Below are positions 27,716 through 35,753 of a stretch of DNA of 64,000 bases, piece after piece. The position numbers and the translations under genes were made by a program. The notes under the pieces are model-generated. The model worked only from the letters and a program-made list of their open reading frames with translations, had not been told where the DNA came from and did no database searches. Numbering within the stretch: the stretch's first letter is position 1; every line of letters starts with the position of its first letter. Origin of the DNA: Micromonospora musae (lineage in GTDB: Bacteria > Actinomycetota > Actinomycetes > Mycobacteriales > Micromonosporaceae); the NCBI RefSeq assembly GCF_003626635.1, contig NZ_RAZT01000003.1, positions 248,001 to 312,000 of the forward strand, in the 5' to 3' direction.

Positions 27716-28720
27716 TCAGTGCCCGAGGGTTCTCATCGCCGGCGTCGGGTACCTCTCGCCGGCCGCGGCTCCGGGTGGCACCGCCGCGTCGAGCCGGCCC
27801 AGTTGCGCCGCGTCGAGGTGGACGTCGGCCGCCGCCACGTTCTCCTCCAGCCAGCGCACCCGCTTGGTGCCGGGGATCGGCAGCACCTCCTCGCCCTGCG
27901 CGAGCAGCCAGGCCAGCGCCGTCTGCGCCGCGGTGGCGCCGACCTCGGTGGCCACGGCGCGCACCTCGTCGACCAGCTTGAGGTTCGCCGCCAGGTTGCT
28001 CTCGGCGAAGCGGGGCGCCCCGGCACGCCAGTCGTCGGCGGCGAGCTGACCCCGGCTGGTTATCGCCCCGGTGAGCAGTCCCCGCCCGACCGGCGAGTAC
28101 GCCACCAGCGCCACCCCCAGCTCCCGGCAGGTGGCCAGCATCTCCGCCTCCACGTCCCGAGTGAAGAGCGAGTACTCCATCTGCACGGCGGCGACCGGGT
28201 GCACGGCGTGCGCGGCGCGCAGGGTCGCCGGGCTGACCTCGGAGAGCCCGATCAGCCGCACCTTGCCGGCCGCGACGAGCTCGGCCATCGCTCCCACGGT
28301 CTCCTCGATCGGGGTCTGCGGGTCACGCCGGTGCAGGTAGTACAGGTCGATGGTGTCGACACCGAGGCGCGACAGCGAGGCGTCGCACGCCTGGCGGGCC
28401 CAGTCGGCGCTGGAGTCCACGTAGGCGCCGGGGGTGCCGGTGAAGCCATGGCCCTCGCCCCGGTTGCGGTTGCCGAACTTGGTGGCCAGGAACACCTCCT
28501 CCCGACGGGCTCGGACGACCGGGCCGAGCAGGCGCTCGTTGGCGCCGGCGCCGTAGACGTCGGCCGTGTCCAGGTGGTTGACGCCCAGGTCCAGGGCGCG
28601 GTGCAGGGTCCGGGTCGACTCGGCGTCGTCCCGGCCGCCGTAGGCGAAGCTCATCCCCATGCAGCCGAGGCCGATCGCGGAGACCTCCGGCCCGTTCGCT
28701 CCGACACGCCGACTGATCAC
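27716..28720 (-). CDS. Aldo/keto reductase
   Basis: 334 residues from GTG 28720, which overlaps the MerR stop as GTGA. NADPH-dependent carbonyl reductase of the AKR13-like group. Visible features: [13 protein letters not shown] near the N-terminus, catalytic Asp-Tyr ([10 protein letters not shown]), catalytic Lys (FLATKFGN), histidine region [16 protein letters not shown], and C-terminal cofactor segment [18 protein letters not shown]. It probably reduces reactive aldehydes or quinones. Co-transcription with a MerR regulator suggests induction by the compound that regulator senses. Confidence 0.9.
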   Translation of the reverse strand: MISRRVGANGPEVSAIGLGCMGMSFAYGGRDDAESTRTLHRALDLGVNHLDTADVYGAGANERLLGPVVRARREEVFLATKFGNRNRGEGHGFTGTPGAYVDSSADWARQACDASLSRLGVDTIDLYYLHRRDPQTPIEETVGAMAELVAAGKVRLIGLSEVSPATLRAAHAVHPVAAVQMEYSLFTRDVEAEMLATCRELGVALVAYSPVGRGLLTGAITSRGQLAADDWRAGAPRFAESNLAANLKLVDEVRAVATEVGATAAQTALAWLLAQGEEVLPIPGTKRVRWLEENVAAADVHLDAAQLGRLDAAVPPGAAAGERYPTPAMRTLGH

Positions 28721-29103
28721 TGGCCCTCCTCCGCTCGGCGGTACGCGTCGATCTTGTGGTCGAGCACCTTCAGGTCCGCCTCGAGCTCGGCCATCCGGGT
28801 CAGTACCCGCGCCCGGTGCGACTCGAAGAGCGCCCGCCTCGCCCCGAGGGTGCGATCGCCCTGCCGGGCCAGTTCGGCGTAGCGGCGCATGTCCCGTACC
28901 GGCATGCCGGTGCGGCGCAGCCGGGTGAGCAGGAAGAGCCAGTCGACGTCGCCGGTGGTGTAGCGGCGCCGTCCGGCCGAGTCGCGACCGACCGGCGCCA
29001 CCAGACCCTCCTGCTCGTACCAGCGCAGCGTGTAGGTGGTGAGGCCGACCCGCTCGGCCGCCTCGCCGACGGTGAGGGTGCGCTCGCGTGTGCTGATGTC
29101 CAC
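28717..29103 (-). CDS. MerR-family transcriptional regulator
   Basis: 128 residues from GTG 29103, which lies 7 bases after a -10 box, so the transcript is probably leaderless; in-frame codons upstream to 29184 would cross the promoter. The MerR DNA-binding domain is [61 protein letters not shown] dimerisation helix with heptad leucines follows, plus a short C-terminus. There is no metal-binding cysteine cluster, so an organic ligand is likelier than a metal. It probably activates its own operon with the aldo/keto reductase. Confidence 0.88.
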   Translation of the reverse strand: MDISTRERTLTVGEAAERVGLTTYTLRWYEQEGLVAPVGRDSAGRRRYTTGDVDWLFLLTRLRRTGMPVRDMRRYAELARQGDRTLGARRALFESHRARVLTRMAELEADLKVLDHKIDAYRRAEEGQ

Positions 29104-29110
29104 GACCGAC

Positions 29111-29141
29111 AGGGTTGCAGTTCGACTGCGCTCGAAGTCAA
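29111..29141 (-). promoter_or_regulatory. MerR-type promoter with 19-bp spacer and dyad
   Basis: Minus strand: -35 TTGACT (29136-29141), 19-bp spacer, -10 AACCCT (29111-29116). Within the spacer lies the dyad TTCGA-gcgcag-TCGAA (29121-29136). A 19-20 bp spacer with a central dyad is the hallmark of MerR-activated promoters. Confidence 0.7.
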
Positions 29142-29161
29142 CCCGTTGCGCGCGGGCGGAT

Positions 29162-29197
29162 AACTCATCTAGCGTTGAGTTCAACAGTTGATGAGTT
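29162..29197. promoter_or_regulatory. Nested dyad upstream of the ABC-TetR operon
   Basis: Two concentric inverted repeats share the centre 29179.5: outer AACTCATC (29162-29169) / GATGAGTT (29190-29197), and inner GTTGA (29174-29178) / TCAAC (29181-29185). It ends 4 bases before the ribosome site of the ATPase gene. Likely operator of the TetR protein encoded at the end of the same operon (inference). Confidence 0.6.
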
Positions 29198-29210
29198 CTT
29201 GGGAGGAGCG

Positions 29211-29963
29211 ATGGAGGATGCGATCGTGCTCCGCGACCTGGTCGTCGACCGGGGGCGGCGGCGCGTGCTGCACGGCATCAGCTGCGCGGTGCCGCGCGGC
29301 GTGGTCGCCGGCCTGCTGGGGCCGAGCGGCAGCGGCAAGACCACCCTCATGCGCGCGGTGGTCGGGGTGCAGGTGGTCGCCGGGGGCACGGCGACAGTGC
29401 TCGGACGCCCCGCCGGCTCGGCCGACCTGCGCCGACGGGTCGGCTACCTGACCCAGGCGCCGAGCGTCTACGCCGACCTCACCGTGCGGGAGAACGCGCG
29501 CTACTTCGCCGCCCTGCACGGGCGCGGCCGGGCCGACGCCGACCGGGCGGTCGCCGACGTGGGGCTGGGCGCGGCGGCGGGACAGCTGGTCGGCACCCTC
29601 TCCGGCGGGCAGCGCAGCCGGGCCTCGCTGGCCTGCGCCCTGGTGGGCGAGCCGGAGCTCATCGTCCTCGACGAGCCGACCGTCGGACAGGATCCGGTGC
29701 TCCGCGCCGAGCTGTGGAGCCGGTTCCACGAGCTGGCCGCGGCCGGGGTGACGCTGCTGGTGTCGAGCCACGTGATGGACGAGGCGGCCCGGTGCGACCG
29801 GCTGCTGCTCATCCGGGAGGGGCGTCTGATCGCCGACGACACCCCGGACGCGGTCCGCGCCGCCGCCGGGGTCGCCGACCTCGACGAGGCCTTCCTGCGT
29901 CTGATCCGGGCGAACGAGGCCAGTGCCGCCGTGGCGGCGGGCGCCGGAGGGGAGTCGTCGTGA
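29211..29963 (+). CDS. ABC transporter ATP-binding protein
   Basis: 250 residues from ATG 29211, preceded by GGGAGGAG. Complete nucleotide-binding domain: Walker A GPSGSGKTT, Q-loop YLTQAPS, signature LSGGQRSR, Walker B LIVLDEPTVGQD, and H-loop SSHVMDEA. The DrrA/CcmA-like ABC-2 group. It powers the permease whose GTG overlaps its stop (GTGA, 29960-29963). Likely exports a drug or lipid. First gene of an ATPase-permease-TetR operon. Confidence 0.92.
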   Translation: MEDAIVLRDLVVDRGRRRVLHGISCAVPRGVVAGLLGPSGSGKTTLMRAVVGVQVVAGGTATVLGRPAGSADLRRRVGYLTQAPSVYADLTVRENARYFAALHGRGRADADRAVADVGLGAAAGQLVGTLSGGQRSRASLACALVGEPELIVLDEPTVGQDPVLRAELWSRFHELAAAGVTLLVSSHVMDEAARCDRLLLIREGRLIADDTPDAVRAAAGVADLDEAFLRLIRANEASAAVAAGAGGESS

Positions 29964-30718
29964 ACCCGCGGATCCTGGCCGTGACCACCGGTCGCATCCT
30001 GCGCCAACTACGCCACGACCGGCGTACGGTGGCGCTGCTGCTGGTGGTGCCGGCGCTGCTGCTCACCCTGGTCTACTACATGTACGCCGACCAGCCCGCC
30101 CCGCCCGGCGGCGCGCCCTCCACCTTCGACCGGATCGCGCTGGTGATGCTCGGCTTCTTCCCGTTCATCGTCATGTTCCTGGTGACCAGCATCGCCATGC
30201 TGCGCGAGCGCACCACCGGCACCCTGGAGCGCCTGCTCACCACGCCGTTGGCCAAGGCCGACCTGCTCTTCGGCTACGGCATCGCCTTCGGGCTGGCCGG
30301 GGCGGCGCAGGCCGCGGTCGCCGCGGCGGTGGCGTACTGGCTCTTCGACCTGGAGACCGCGGGCGGCAGCGGGCTGGTGATCATGATCGCCGCGTTGAAC
30401 GCGGTGCTCGCGGTCGCGCTCGGCCTCTTCTGCAGCGCCTTCGCCCGCACCGAGTTCCAGGCCGTACAGTTCATGCCGGTCGTGGTCGCCCCCCAGCTGC
30501 TGCTCTGCGGGCTCTTCGTGCCCCGTGACGAGATGGCCGGCTGGCTCCAAGCGATCAGCGACGTGCTGCCGCTGTCGTACGCCGTCGAGGCGTTGCAGGA
30601 GGTCGGCGCGCACGCCGAGCCGACCGGCACGATGTGGCGGGACGTGGCGGTGGTCGCCGGCGCGGCGGTGCTCGCGCTGGTGCTCGCCGCGGCCACGCTG
30701 CGCCGACGCAGCGGCTGA
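29960..30718 (+). CDS. ABC-2 type permease
   Basis: 252 residues from GTG 29960, translationally coupled to the ATPase. Six hydrophobic helices, an N-terminal amphipathic stretch, and the ABC-2 block TTGTLERLLTTPLAKADLLFGYG between helices 2 and 3. It ends in a short basic tail (LRRRSG). Forms the membrane channel of the exporter. Substrate unknown. The adjacent TetR gene suggests induction by the exported compound. Confidence 0.9.
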   Translation: MNPRILAVTTGRILRQLRHDRRTVALLLVVPALLLTLVYYMYADQPAPPGGAPSTFDRIALVMLGFFPFIVMFLVTSIAMLRERTTGTLERLLTTPLAKADLLFGYGIAFGLAGAAQAAVAAAVAYWLFDLETAGGSGLVIMIAALNAVLAVALGLFCSAFARTEFQAVQFMPVVVAPQLLLCGLFVPRDEMAGWLQAISDVLPLSYAVEALQEVGAHAEPTGTMWRDVAVVAGAAVLALVLAAATLRRRSG

Positions 30719-30722
30719 CCGA

Positions 30723-30843
30723 CCCGCCCGTTCGGCGGGGCGGGAGCAGGACGACCCGGCCCGGCGAACGGGCGGGCCGGCAGCACGAGGAACACGAGCG
30801 ACCCGGCCGGGCGAACGGACGGGTCGAGGAGCACCAGCGAAGG
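30723..30843 (+). repeat. Three hairpins, two of them in imperfect 47-bp repeats, between permease and tetR
   Basis: Stems: CCCGCCC/GGGCGGG (30723-30744), CCGGCCCG/CGGGCCGG (30756-30780), and CGACCCG/CGGGTCG (30799-30826). The second and third lie in imperfect direct repeats that begin 47 bases apart at 30752 and 30799. This 131-base gap is unusually long and structured inside an otherwise coupled operon, and may attenuate tetR or stabilise the upstream mRNA. Confidence 0.55.
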
Positions 30844-30849
30844 GCGGCG

Positions 30850-31449
30850 ATGGCGCGACGGACCGGCCGGCGACCCGGCAACCCGGGGACCCGCGAGGCG
30901 ATCCTCTCCTCGGCGCGGGCCGCGTTCGCCGAACGAGGCTTCGACGCGGCCTCCATCCGGACCATCGCCGCCACCGCCGGCGTGGACCCGGCGCTGGTGC
31001 ACCACTACTTCGGCAGCAAGGACCAGCTCTTCCTGGCCGCCATGCAGGCGCCGGTCGACCCCCGGGAGCTGCTCCCGGGAGTGATCGCCGGCGATCCGGA
31101 CGGCATCGGCGAGCGGCTGGTCCGCACCTTCCTCGGCGTCTGGGACTCCCCGGCCAGCACCGCCGGGGTGGCACTGCTGCGCTCGGCCGTGAGCAACGAG
31201 TGGACCGCCCGGCTGCTGCGCGAGTTCGTGGTCACCCAGGTGCTGCGCCGGGTGCTGGAGCACCTCGACATCGACCCGGCCGAGCTGCCGCTGCGCGGGT
31301 CACTGGTGGCCACGCAGCTGGTCGGGCTGGCCATGATGCGCTACGTGATCCGGCTGGAGCCGGTCGCCTCCGCCGCCCCGGAGACCCTGGTCGCCGCCGT
31401 CGGCCCGACGATCCAGCGCTACCTGACCGGCGAGCTGCCCACCGGATAG
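30850..31449 (+). CDS. TetR-family regulator
   Basis: 199 residues from ATG 30850, with AAGGGCGG upstream. N-terminal TetR helix-turn-helix (TREAILSSARAAFAERGFDAASIRTIAATAGVDPALVHHYFGSKDQLF), then an all-helical ligand/dimer domain of the TetR_C_6-like class. Third gene of the ABC exporter operon, so it probably represses that operon through the nested dyad at 29162-29197. The ligand is likely the exported substrate. Confidence 0.9.
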   Translation: MARRTGRRPGNPGTREAILSSARAAFAERGFDAASIRTIAATAGVDPALVHHYFGSKDQLFLAAMQAPVDPRELLPGVIAGDPDGIGERLVRTFLGVWDSPASTAGVALLRSAVSNEWTARLLREFVVTQVLRRVLEHLDIDPAELPLRGSLVATQLVGLAMMRYVIRLEPVASAAPETLVAAVGPTIQRYLTGELPTG

Positions 31450-31452
31450 CCC

Positions 31453-31469
31453 CACCGCCCCGGGCGGTG
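31453..31469 (+). terminator. Hairpin after tetR
   Basis: CACCGCCC (31453-31460) and GGGCGGTG (31462-31469), 4 bases after the tetR stop. Confidence 0.5.
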
Positions 31470-31563
31470 CGGGTCACCGTTCCGGCGGCGGCACGGGACC
31501 GCCCAGGCTCACGATCGGTGTCGGGCGGCACGGCAGCCCGAGCCCTGGGGCAGTCACGCCGAC

Positions 31564-31600
31564 GGGTGCGCCGGCCGCCGGAGCGACGACCGGCGCACCC
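31564..31600 (-). terminator. Terminator after the GH2 gene
   Basis: Perfect 11-bp arms GGGTGCGCCGG (31564-31574) and CCGGCGCACCC (31590-31600), just past the stop of the minus-strand glycosidase gene. Confidence 0.7.
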
Positions 31601-31605
31601 GAACC

Positions 31606-34600
31606 TCAGCCCGCCGAGTTGTACGCCCGCGCCGAGACCCGCACGTGGCCCCGCAGGTCCAGCCGCGCCGGCCACGAGATCTCCACCCGACGCGACTCGC
31701 CGGGAAGGAGCCAGAAGTAGTTCTCCTCGTACCGGGCGGGCAGCACCCGCTCCCCCCGGGCGTCGCGCACGTCGAGCCGGACCAGCGCCGCCACCGTGTC
31801 GCCCTCGTTGCGCACCGTCGTGCTGACCGTGGCGCGACCACCGGCCGTGCGCACGCCGCCGGTCTTCGTGGACAGGCGGGTGCGCGCCAGGTCGTTGAGC
31901 GCGCGCATCTGCGCGGCTTCGCCGTAGCGCCAGTAGGTGTTCTCCGAGAGCAGCCGGCCGTGTCCGTCACGCAGCTCCAGCCGGACGAGGTGCAGCCCGG
32001 CACGGTCCGGCTCGGGCACCACGAACGCGGCGGAGGTGGACGAGGCCGCCACGCTCAGCCGCTGGCTCTGGGCCGCGCCCAACGACCGGCCTCGCAGGTC
32101 GTACCGGCGGGCGGTGACGGTGGCGCCGGTGAGCGCCGTCGTGGTGTGGTTGACGGCCCGGACCCGCCAGGTGCCGGGGTCGGCCTGGACGTGCAGCGGC
32201 TCGCAGCCCTTCCGGGTGCCGAAGTAGGCGCCGTTCACGTCCAGGTCGTAGTCGTACGTCTGCCAGACGGTGCTGTGCCACGCCGGGTGCGACATCCACA
32301 GCAGCAGGCCGGTGGCGTCCTGCCACAGGTTGGCGTTCCACGCCTCGAACATGGCGCGGTGGCTCTCGTAGTTCACGAACTGCGCCCGGGTGGCGAACTC
32401 GTCGAGCGAGCCGGACTCGCCGAGCCGCGCGTCGATCGCCTCCTGGTACGTGCCGACGCGCTGGTTGCCGATGCTCGACCAGTCGTGGTGGTTCCAGACC
32501 ACGCCCGGCGGCCACTCCGGCTCGTCGCCGACGAGGTTGCGCATGCTCTCGACGACCGAGACCACCGGCATGCCGATCTCGGTGTGGAAGCCGAAGGAGT
32601 CGGCCTCGTAGATCTTGTTGTCGACGTACGTCGCCGGGTCGACCCAGTGGTACGGCCCGCGGCCACTGACGATGCCGCTCGCGGAGTTCGGGATGTAGAG
32701 GATCTCCGGGTGCTCGGCGGCGACCGCCTGCTTGAGCCCGGCGTCGACGATCGGCGGCGGGTCGCCCTCGTTGGCGCCGCACCAGACGACGATGCTCGGG
32801 TGGTGGCGGTACCGCCGGATCGTGTCGGCGGCGATGTCGACGTAGCCGGGCGGGTTGGGCAGGAACTGGCCGGCCTGCCAGAAGTCGTTCCAGACCAGGA
32901 TGCCCTGCTCGTCGCAGGCCTGGTAGAGCTCCTCGCGGTTGCTGCTGCCGAGCCAGTTGCGGATCATCGTGAAGTTCATGTCGCGGTGCATCTCGACCGT
33001 GTCGGCGAGCCGCTCGGGCAGCACCCGGCGCAGCAGCTCGTCCCAGCCCCAGTTGCCGCCCCGGGCGAAGACCGGCACGCCGTTCACGCTGATCTTGAGT
33101 TCGGTGATCTTGTTACTCACCGACTTGACGTCGGTCCAGTGCTGCCCGTCGGCGGAGACCTGGATGACGAAGTCGCGGGCGTACGCCTGCTCCCAGACGA
33201 TGGTCACCTGGTCGAAGGTGGCCGGCTCCGCGAAGTCGACCTGGATCCACTGGCCGTCCTCCGCCTTGGACGCCCAGCGGGTGCGCGGGTTGCCGTCGAC
33301 GGCCCGCTCCGGGCCGGTGGAGTCGCTGTCGGCGGAGGAGGCGCTCGCGGCGGCGCGCAGGGCCAGATCGGTCTCCGGGTCGGCCTGCCGCCCCACCGAG
33401 AGCGTCCACATGGAGACACCCCACGAGGTGGCCCGGGTACCGGCCTGGATGCGCAGGTGCTGGGCGGCCTGCTCGGGGAACGTCTCGACCTGGGTGGCCC
33501 GGCTGCCCAGCGGGGTCTCGTTGCTGACCGACTTCACGTCGGTGAAGGACTCCCCGTCCGCGGAGACCTGGACGCGGTAGTCGAGGGCGTACGCCTGCTC
33601 CCAGACGATGGTGACCCGGTCGAAGTCGACCGCCTCGCCGAGGTCGACCTGGAGGTACTGGTCGTCCTCGTACTTGGAGGCCCAGCGGCTCGTCGGGTCG
33701 CCGTCGACGGCGTTGGCGGCGACGTTGGTGTCGTTCTCCGCGCCGGAGTCGGTGGCGGACTTTCCCCGGGCCAGGTCGGGGCCGTCGCCGTCGGCCACCG
33801 AGAGCGACCACATCGAGACGCCCCATCCGGTGGCGCGCTGGCCGGCCTGGATGCGGACGTGCCGGGCGTGCTGGCGGTCGAAGGTGACGATCTGCGTGGC
33901 GGCGCCGTCGACGAAGTCCAGCGGGGGCGTGCCGGGCGGCGAGATCTGGATCGGCTGGTGCCAGTCGTAGCCGAACTCCCGGACACCGAACCGGACCCCG
34001 CGCCGGTCGCTGACCTTCCGGCCGACGGTGGCGGTGAGCTTCAGGTCGTACAGGTGGGGCTCGCCGTAGCCGTTGGGCCACCAGAGCCGGGGGTTGCGCA
34101 GCCGCAGCGCGGGGAAGCGCTCCGGCGTGAACTCCACAGTGGTCTCCCCGCCGGCGGGCACGGTCACCGTGGTCTCGACCTTGACCTTGTCGAACTCCGC
34201 GCGGACGGTCACGGTGGTGGCCGTGGCGGCCGCGTTGCGCACCGGTACGGCGATGGTGACCTCGGCGGCGCCGGTCTCCGGCAGGTTCGGCAGGACGGTC
34301 TTGACGTACGGGTCACCGAGGACGGCGGCCCCGGTGCTGCGCAGCCGGACGTGGTTCCAGATGCCGCTGACCCGGTCCCGGACCGCGGGCATCCAGTCCC
34401 AGCCGGAGACGGCGAGGTAGGTCGGCGCGTCGAGGTAGTGGTGGGCCGACTGGAGGAAGGTCCGACCGTCGGGCCCCTTGTCGCCGGGAGTGCCGGGGTG
34501 CGGCATCGGGGTGACCTGGACGGCCACGACGTGCTCGGTGTGCCCGGCGAGGGCGGCGGTGATGTCGAGGGCCGCCCGGGCGAAGGGGTGCTTGACGTCG

Positions 34601-35640
34601 CCCACCCGCGTCCCGTTGACCCAGACGGTGGCCTCGTGATTGATGCCGTCGAACTCGAGCCACACGTGGCGACCGGCGGAGGTGTCCAGCCCGCGGGGCA
34701 GCCGCAGGGCGCGGCGGTACCACCAGGAGTGCCGGGACAGCGCCTCCGGGATGTGCATGTTGTTGAGGCCGGAGACCGGGTCGGGCAGGTGACCCCGGTC
34801 GACGAGGGTGCCCAGCACGGTGCCGGGCACGGTGGCGGGCAGCCAGTCCCGCACGTCGACACCGCCGGTGGAGAGCTTCGCGCCGTCGGTGGTGCCGGCG
34901 AAGTCGTCCATCGTCAACGACCAGCCGGACTCGACCGGCACGGTGCCGTCGGCGGCGACCTTCAGCTCGGGTGCTGGGCGGGTGTTGCCCCCCGCCCAGC
35001 TGGTCCAGCCCTCGGCTCGCGGCCGCGGGGCGAGGGCGGTGCCGTAGACCTGGAACCCGTTGAGTCCGACGGGGTTGCTGTTCGAGCGCTTCGTGGCGGT
35101 CATCCGGATCCACCGGGCGGTGGCCGGCTCCGGAAGCCGGATCGCCTGGCTGCCGCCCTGGCCCTCGGTGGTCTCGTACACGGTCCGCCAGGTCCGCCCG
35201 TCGGAGGAGACCTCGAGCCGGTACGCCACGGCGGCGCTGGAGAGGATCTCGTCGCCGTCGGTGTCTGTGTAGTTGCCGTCGAACGGCCCGTCGGCGAGCG
35301 TGGCCTCGAAGACCAGCGTCACCGCCTCGATCCGGCACGGCGCCTGGAGATCGACCGAGATCCACTGCGGATCGGCGGCGGCGGCTCGCCAGCCGCTGCC
35401 GCGCACGCCGACCTGCGGCAGTCCGTCCACGGCGAACGAACCCGGGGTGGGCGCGTAGTCGGTCGAGGAGACGCTCACCGGCCGGTACCGGGCCAGGTCG
35501 ACGGCGGCGGTTCCGCCTGCCGGCGCGGCGGGCGCGGCCCCGGCGGCCTCGGGCAGCGCGGCGGCCACGCCGACCGAGGCGAGCAGGGTGGCGCTCGTGG
35601 ACAGGAAGGTTCGCCGCGACATGGACGCGGACTCGGACAT
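31606..35640 (-). CDS. Secreted GH2 glycosidase with three discoidin-like modules
   Basis: 1344 residues from ATG 35640 with GGGAGG upstream. A Tat signal (SRRTFLST, then a hydrophobic core to AAGAAPA) exports the folded enzyme. Order: discoidin-like carbohydrate-binding module (~45-200), GH2 sugar-binding and Ig-like domains, two tandem discoidin-like modules (~570-850) inserted before NGVPVFARGGNWGWDELL, the GH2 TIM barrel, and C-terminal beta domains. Acid/base glutamate in WCGANEGDPP (~955), nucleophile in GFHTEIGMP (~1018). The barrel resembles exo-beta-glucosaminidase and endo-beta-mannosidase members of GH2, so the substrate is probably a glucosamine- or mannose-containing glycan. Divergent from a LacI regulator with a perfect operator at the start. 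Confidence 0.88.
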   Translation of the reverse strand: MSESASMSRRTFLSTSATLLASVGVAAALPEAAGAAPAAPAGGTAAVDLARYRPVSVSSTDYAPTPGSFAVDGLPQVGVRGSGWRAAAADPQWISVDLQAPCRIEAVTLVFEATLADGPFDGNYTDTDGDEILSSAAVAYRLEVSSDGRTWRTVYETTEGQGGSQAIRLPEPATARWIRMTATKRSNSNPVGLNGFQVYGTALAPRPRAEGWTSWAGGNTRPAPELKVAADGTVPVESGWSLTMDDFAGTTDGAKLSTGGVDVRDWLPATVPGTVLGTLVDRGHLPDPVSGLNNMHIPEALSRHSWWYRRALRLPRGLDTSAGRHVWLEFDGINHEATVWVNGTRVGDVKHPFARAALDITAALAGHTEHVVAVQVTPMPHPGTPGDKGPDGRTFLQSAHHYLDAPTYLAVSGWDWMPAVRDRVSGIWNHVRLRSTGAAVLGDPYVKTVLPNLPETGAAEVTIAVPVRNAAATATTVTVRAEFDKVKVETTVTVPAGGETTVEFTPERFPALRLRNPRLWWPNGYGEPHLYDLKLTATVGRKVSDRRGVRFGVREFGYDWHQPIQISPPGTPPLDFVDGAATQIVTFDRQHARHVRIQAGQRATGWGVSMWSLSVADGDGPDLARGKSATDSGAENDTNVAANAVDGDPTSRWASKYEDDQYLQVDLGEAVDFDRVTIVWEQAYALDYRVQVSADGESFTDVKSVSNETPLGSRATQVETFPEQAAQHLRIQAGTRATSWGVSMWTLSVGRQADPETDLALRAAASASSADSDSTGPERAVDGNPRTRWASKAEDGQWIQVDFAEPATFDQVTIVWEQAYARDFVIQVSADGQHWTDVKSVSNKITELKISVNGVPVFARGGNWGWDELLRRVLPERLADTVEMHRDMNFTMIRNWLGSSNREELYQACDEQGILVWNDFWQAGQFLPNPPGYVDIAADTIRRYRHHPSIVVWCGANEGDPPPIVDAGLKQAVAAEHPEILYIPNSASGIVSGRGPYHWVDPATYVDNKIYEADSFGFHTEIGMPVVSVVESMRNLVGDEPEWPPGVVWNHHDWSSIGNQRVGTYQEAIDARLGESGSLDEFATRAQFVNYESHRAMFEAWNANLWQDATGLLLWMSHPAWHSTVWQTYDYDLDVNGAYFGTRKGCEPLHVQADPGTWRVRAVNHTTTALTGATVTARRYDLRGRSLGAAQSQRLSVAASSTSAAFVVPEPDRAGLHLVRLELRDGHGRLLSENTYWRYGEAAQMRALNDLARTRLSTKTGGVRTAGGRATVSTTVRNEGDTVAALVRLDVRDARGERVLPARYEENYFWLLPGESRRVEISWPARLDLRGHVRVSARAYNSAG

Positions 35641-35653
35641 GATGCCTCCCAGG

Positions 35654-35669
35654 CTGACAACGTTGTCAG
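35654..35669. promoter_or_regulatory. LacI-type operator
   Basis: Perfect 16-bp palindrome CTGACAACGTTGTCAG, with the central CG step typical of LacI/GalR sites. It lies 14 bases upstream of the GH2 start, almost touching its ribosome site, and 85 bases upstream of the lacI-type gene. Confidence 0.8.
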
Positions 35670-35740
35670 ATCCTCGCGGCGAAAGATCACACGTGTCAAG
35701 GCGTTGACCCGAGCTTGATCCACCCGTCATCCGGAGGCGG

Positions 35741-35746
35741 TAAGGT
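35741..35746 (+). promoter_or_regulatory. -10 box of the LacI-family gene (leaderless)
   Basis: TAAGGT lies 7 bases before GTG 35754. A possible -35 TTGATC at 35715-35720 is 20 bp upstream, longer than ideal. Confidence 0.5.
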
Positions 35747-35753
35747 CTCGCGG

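Noticed and set aside
31645..35718. 1357-aa plus-strand open frame opposite the GH2 gene
   Set aside because: Antisense shadow with Arg/Gly/Val-rich composition. The minus-strand frame has the Tat signal, catalytic motifs and discoidin modules.
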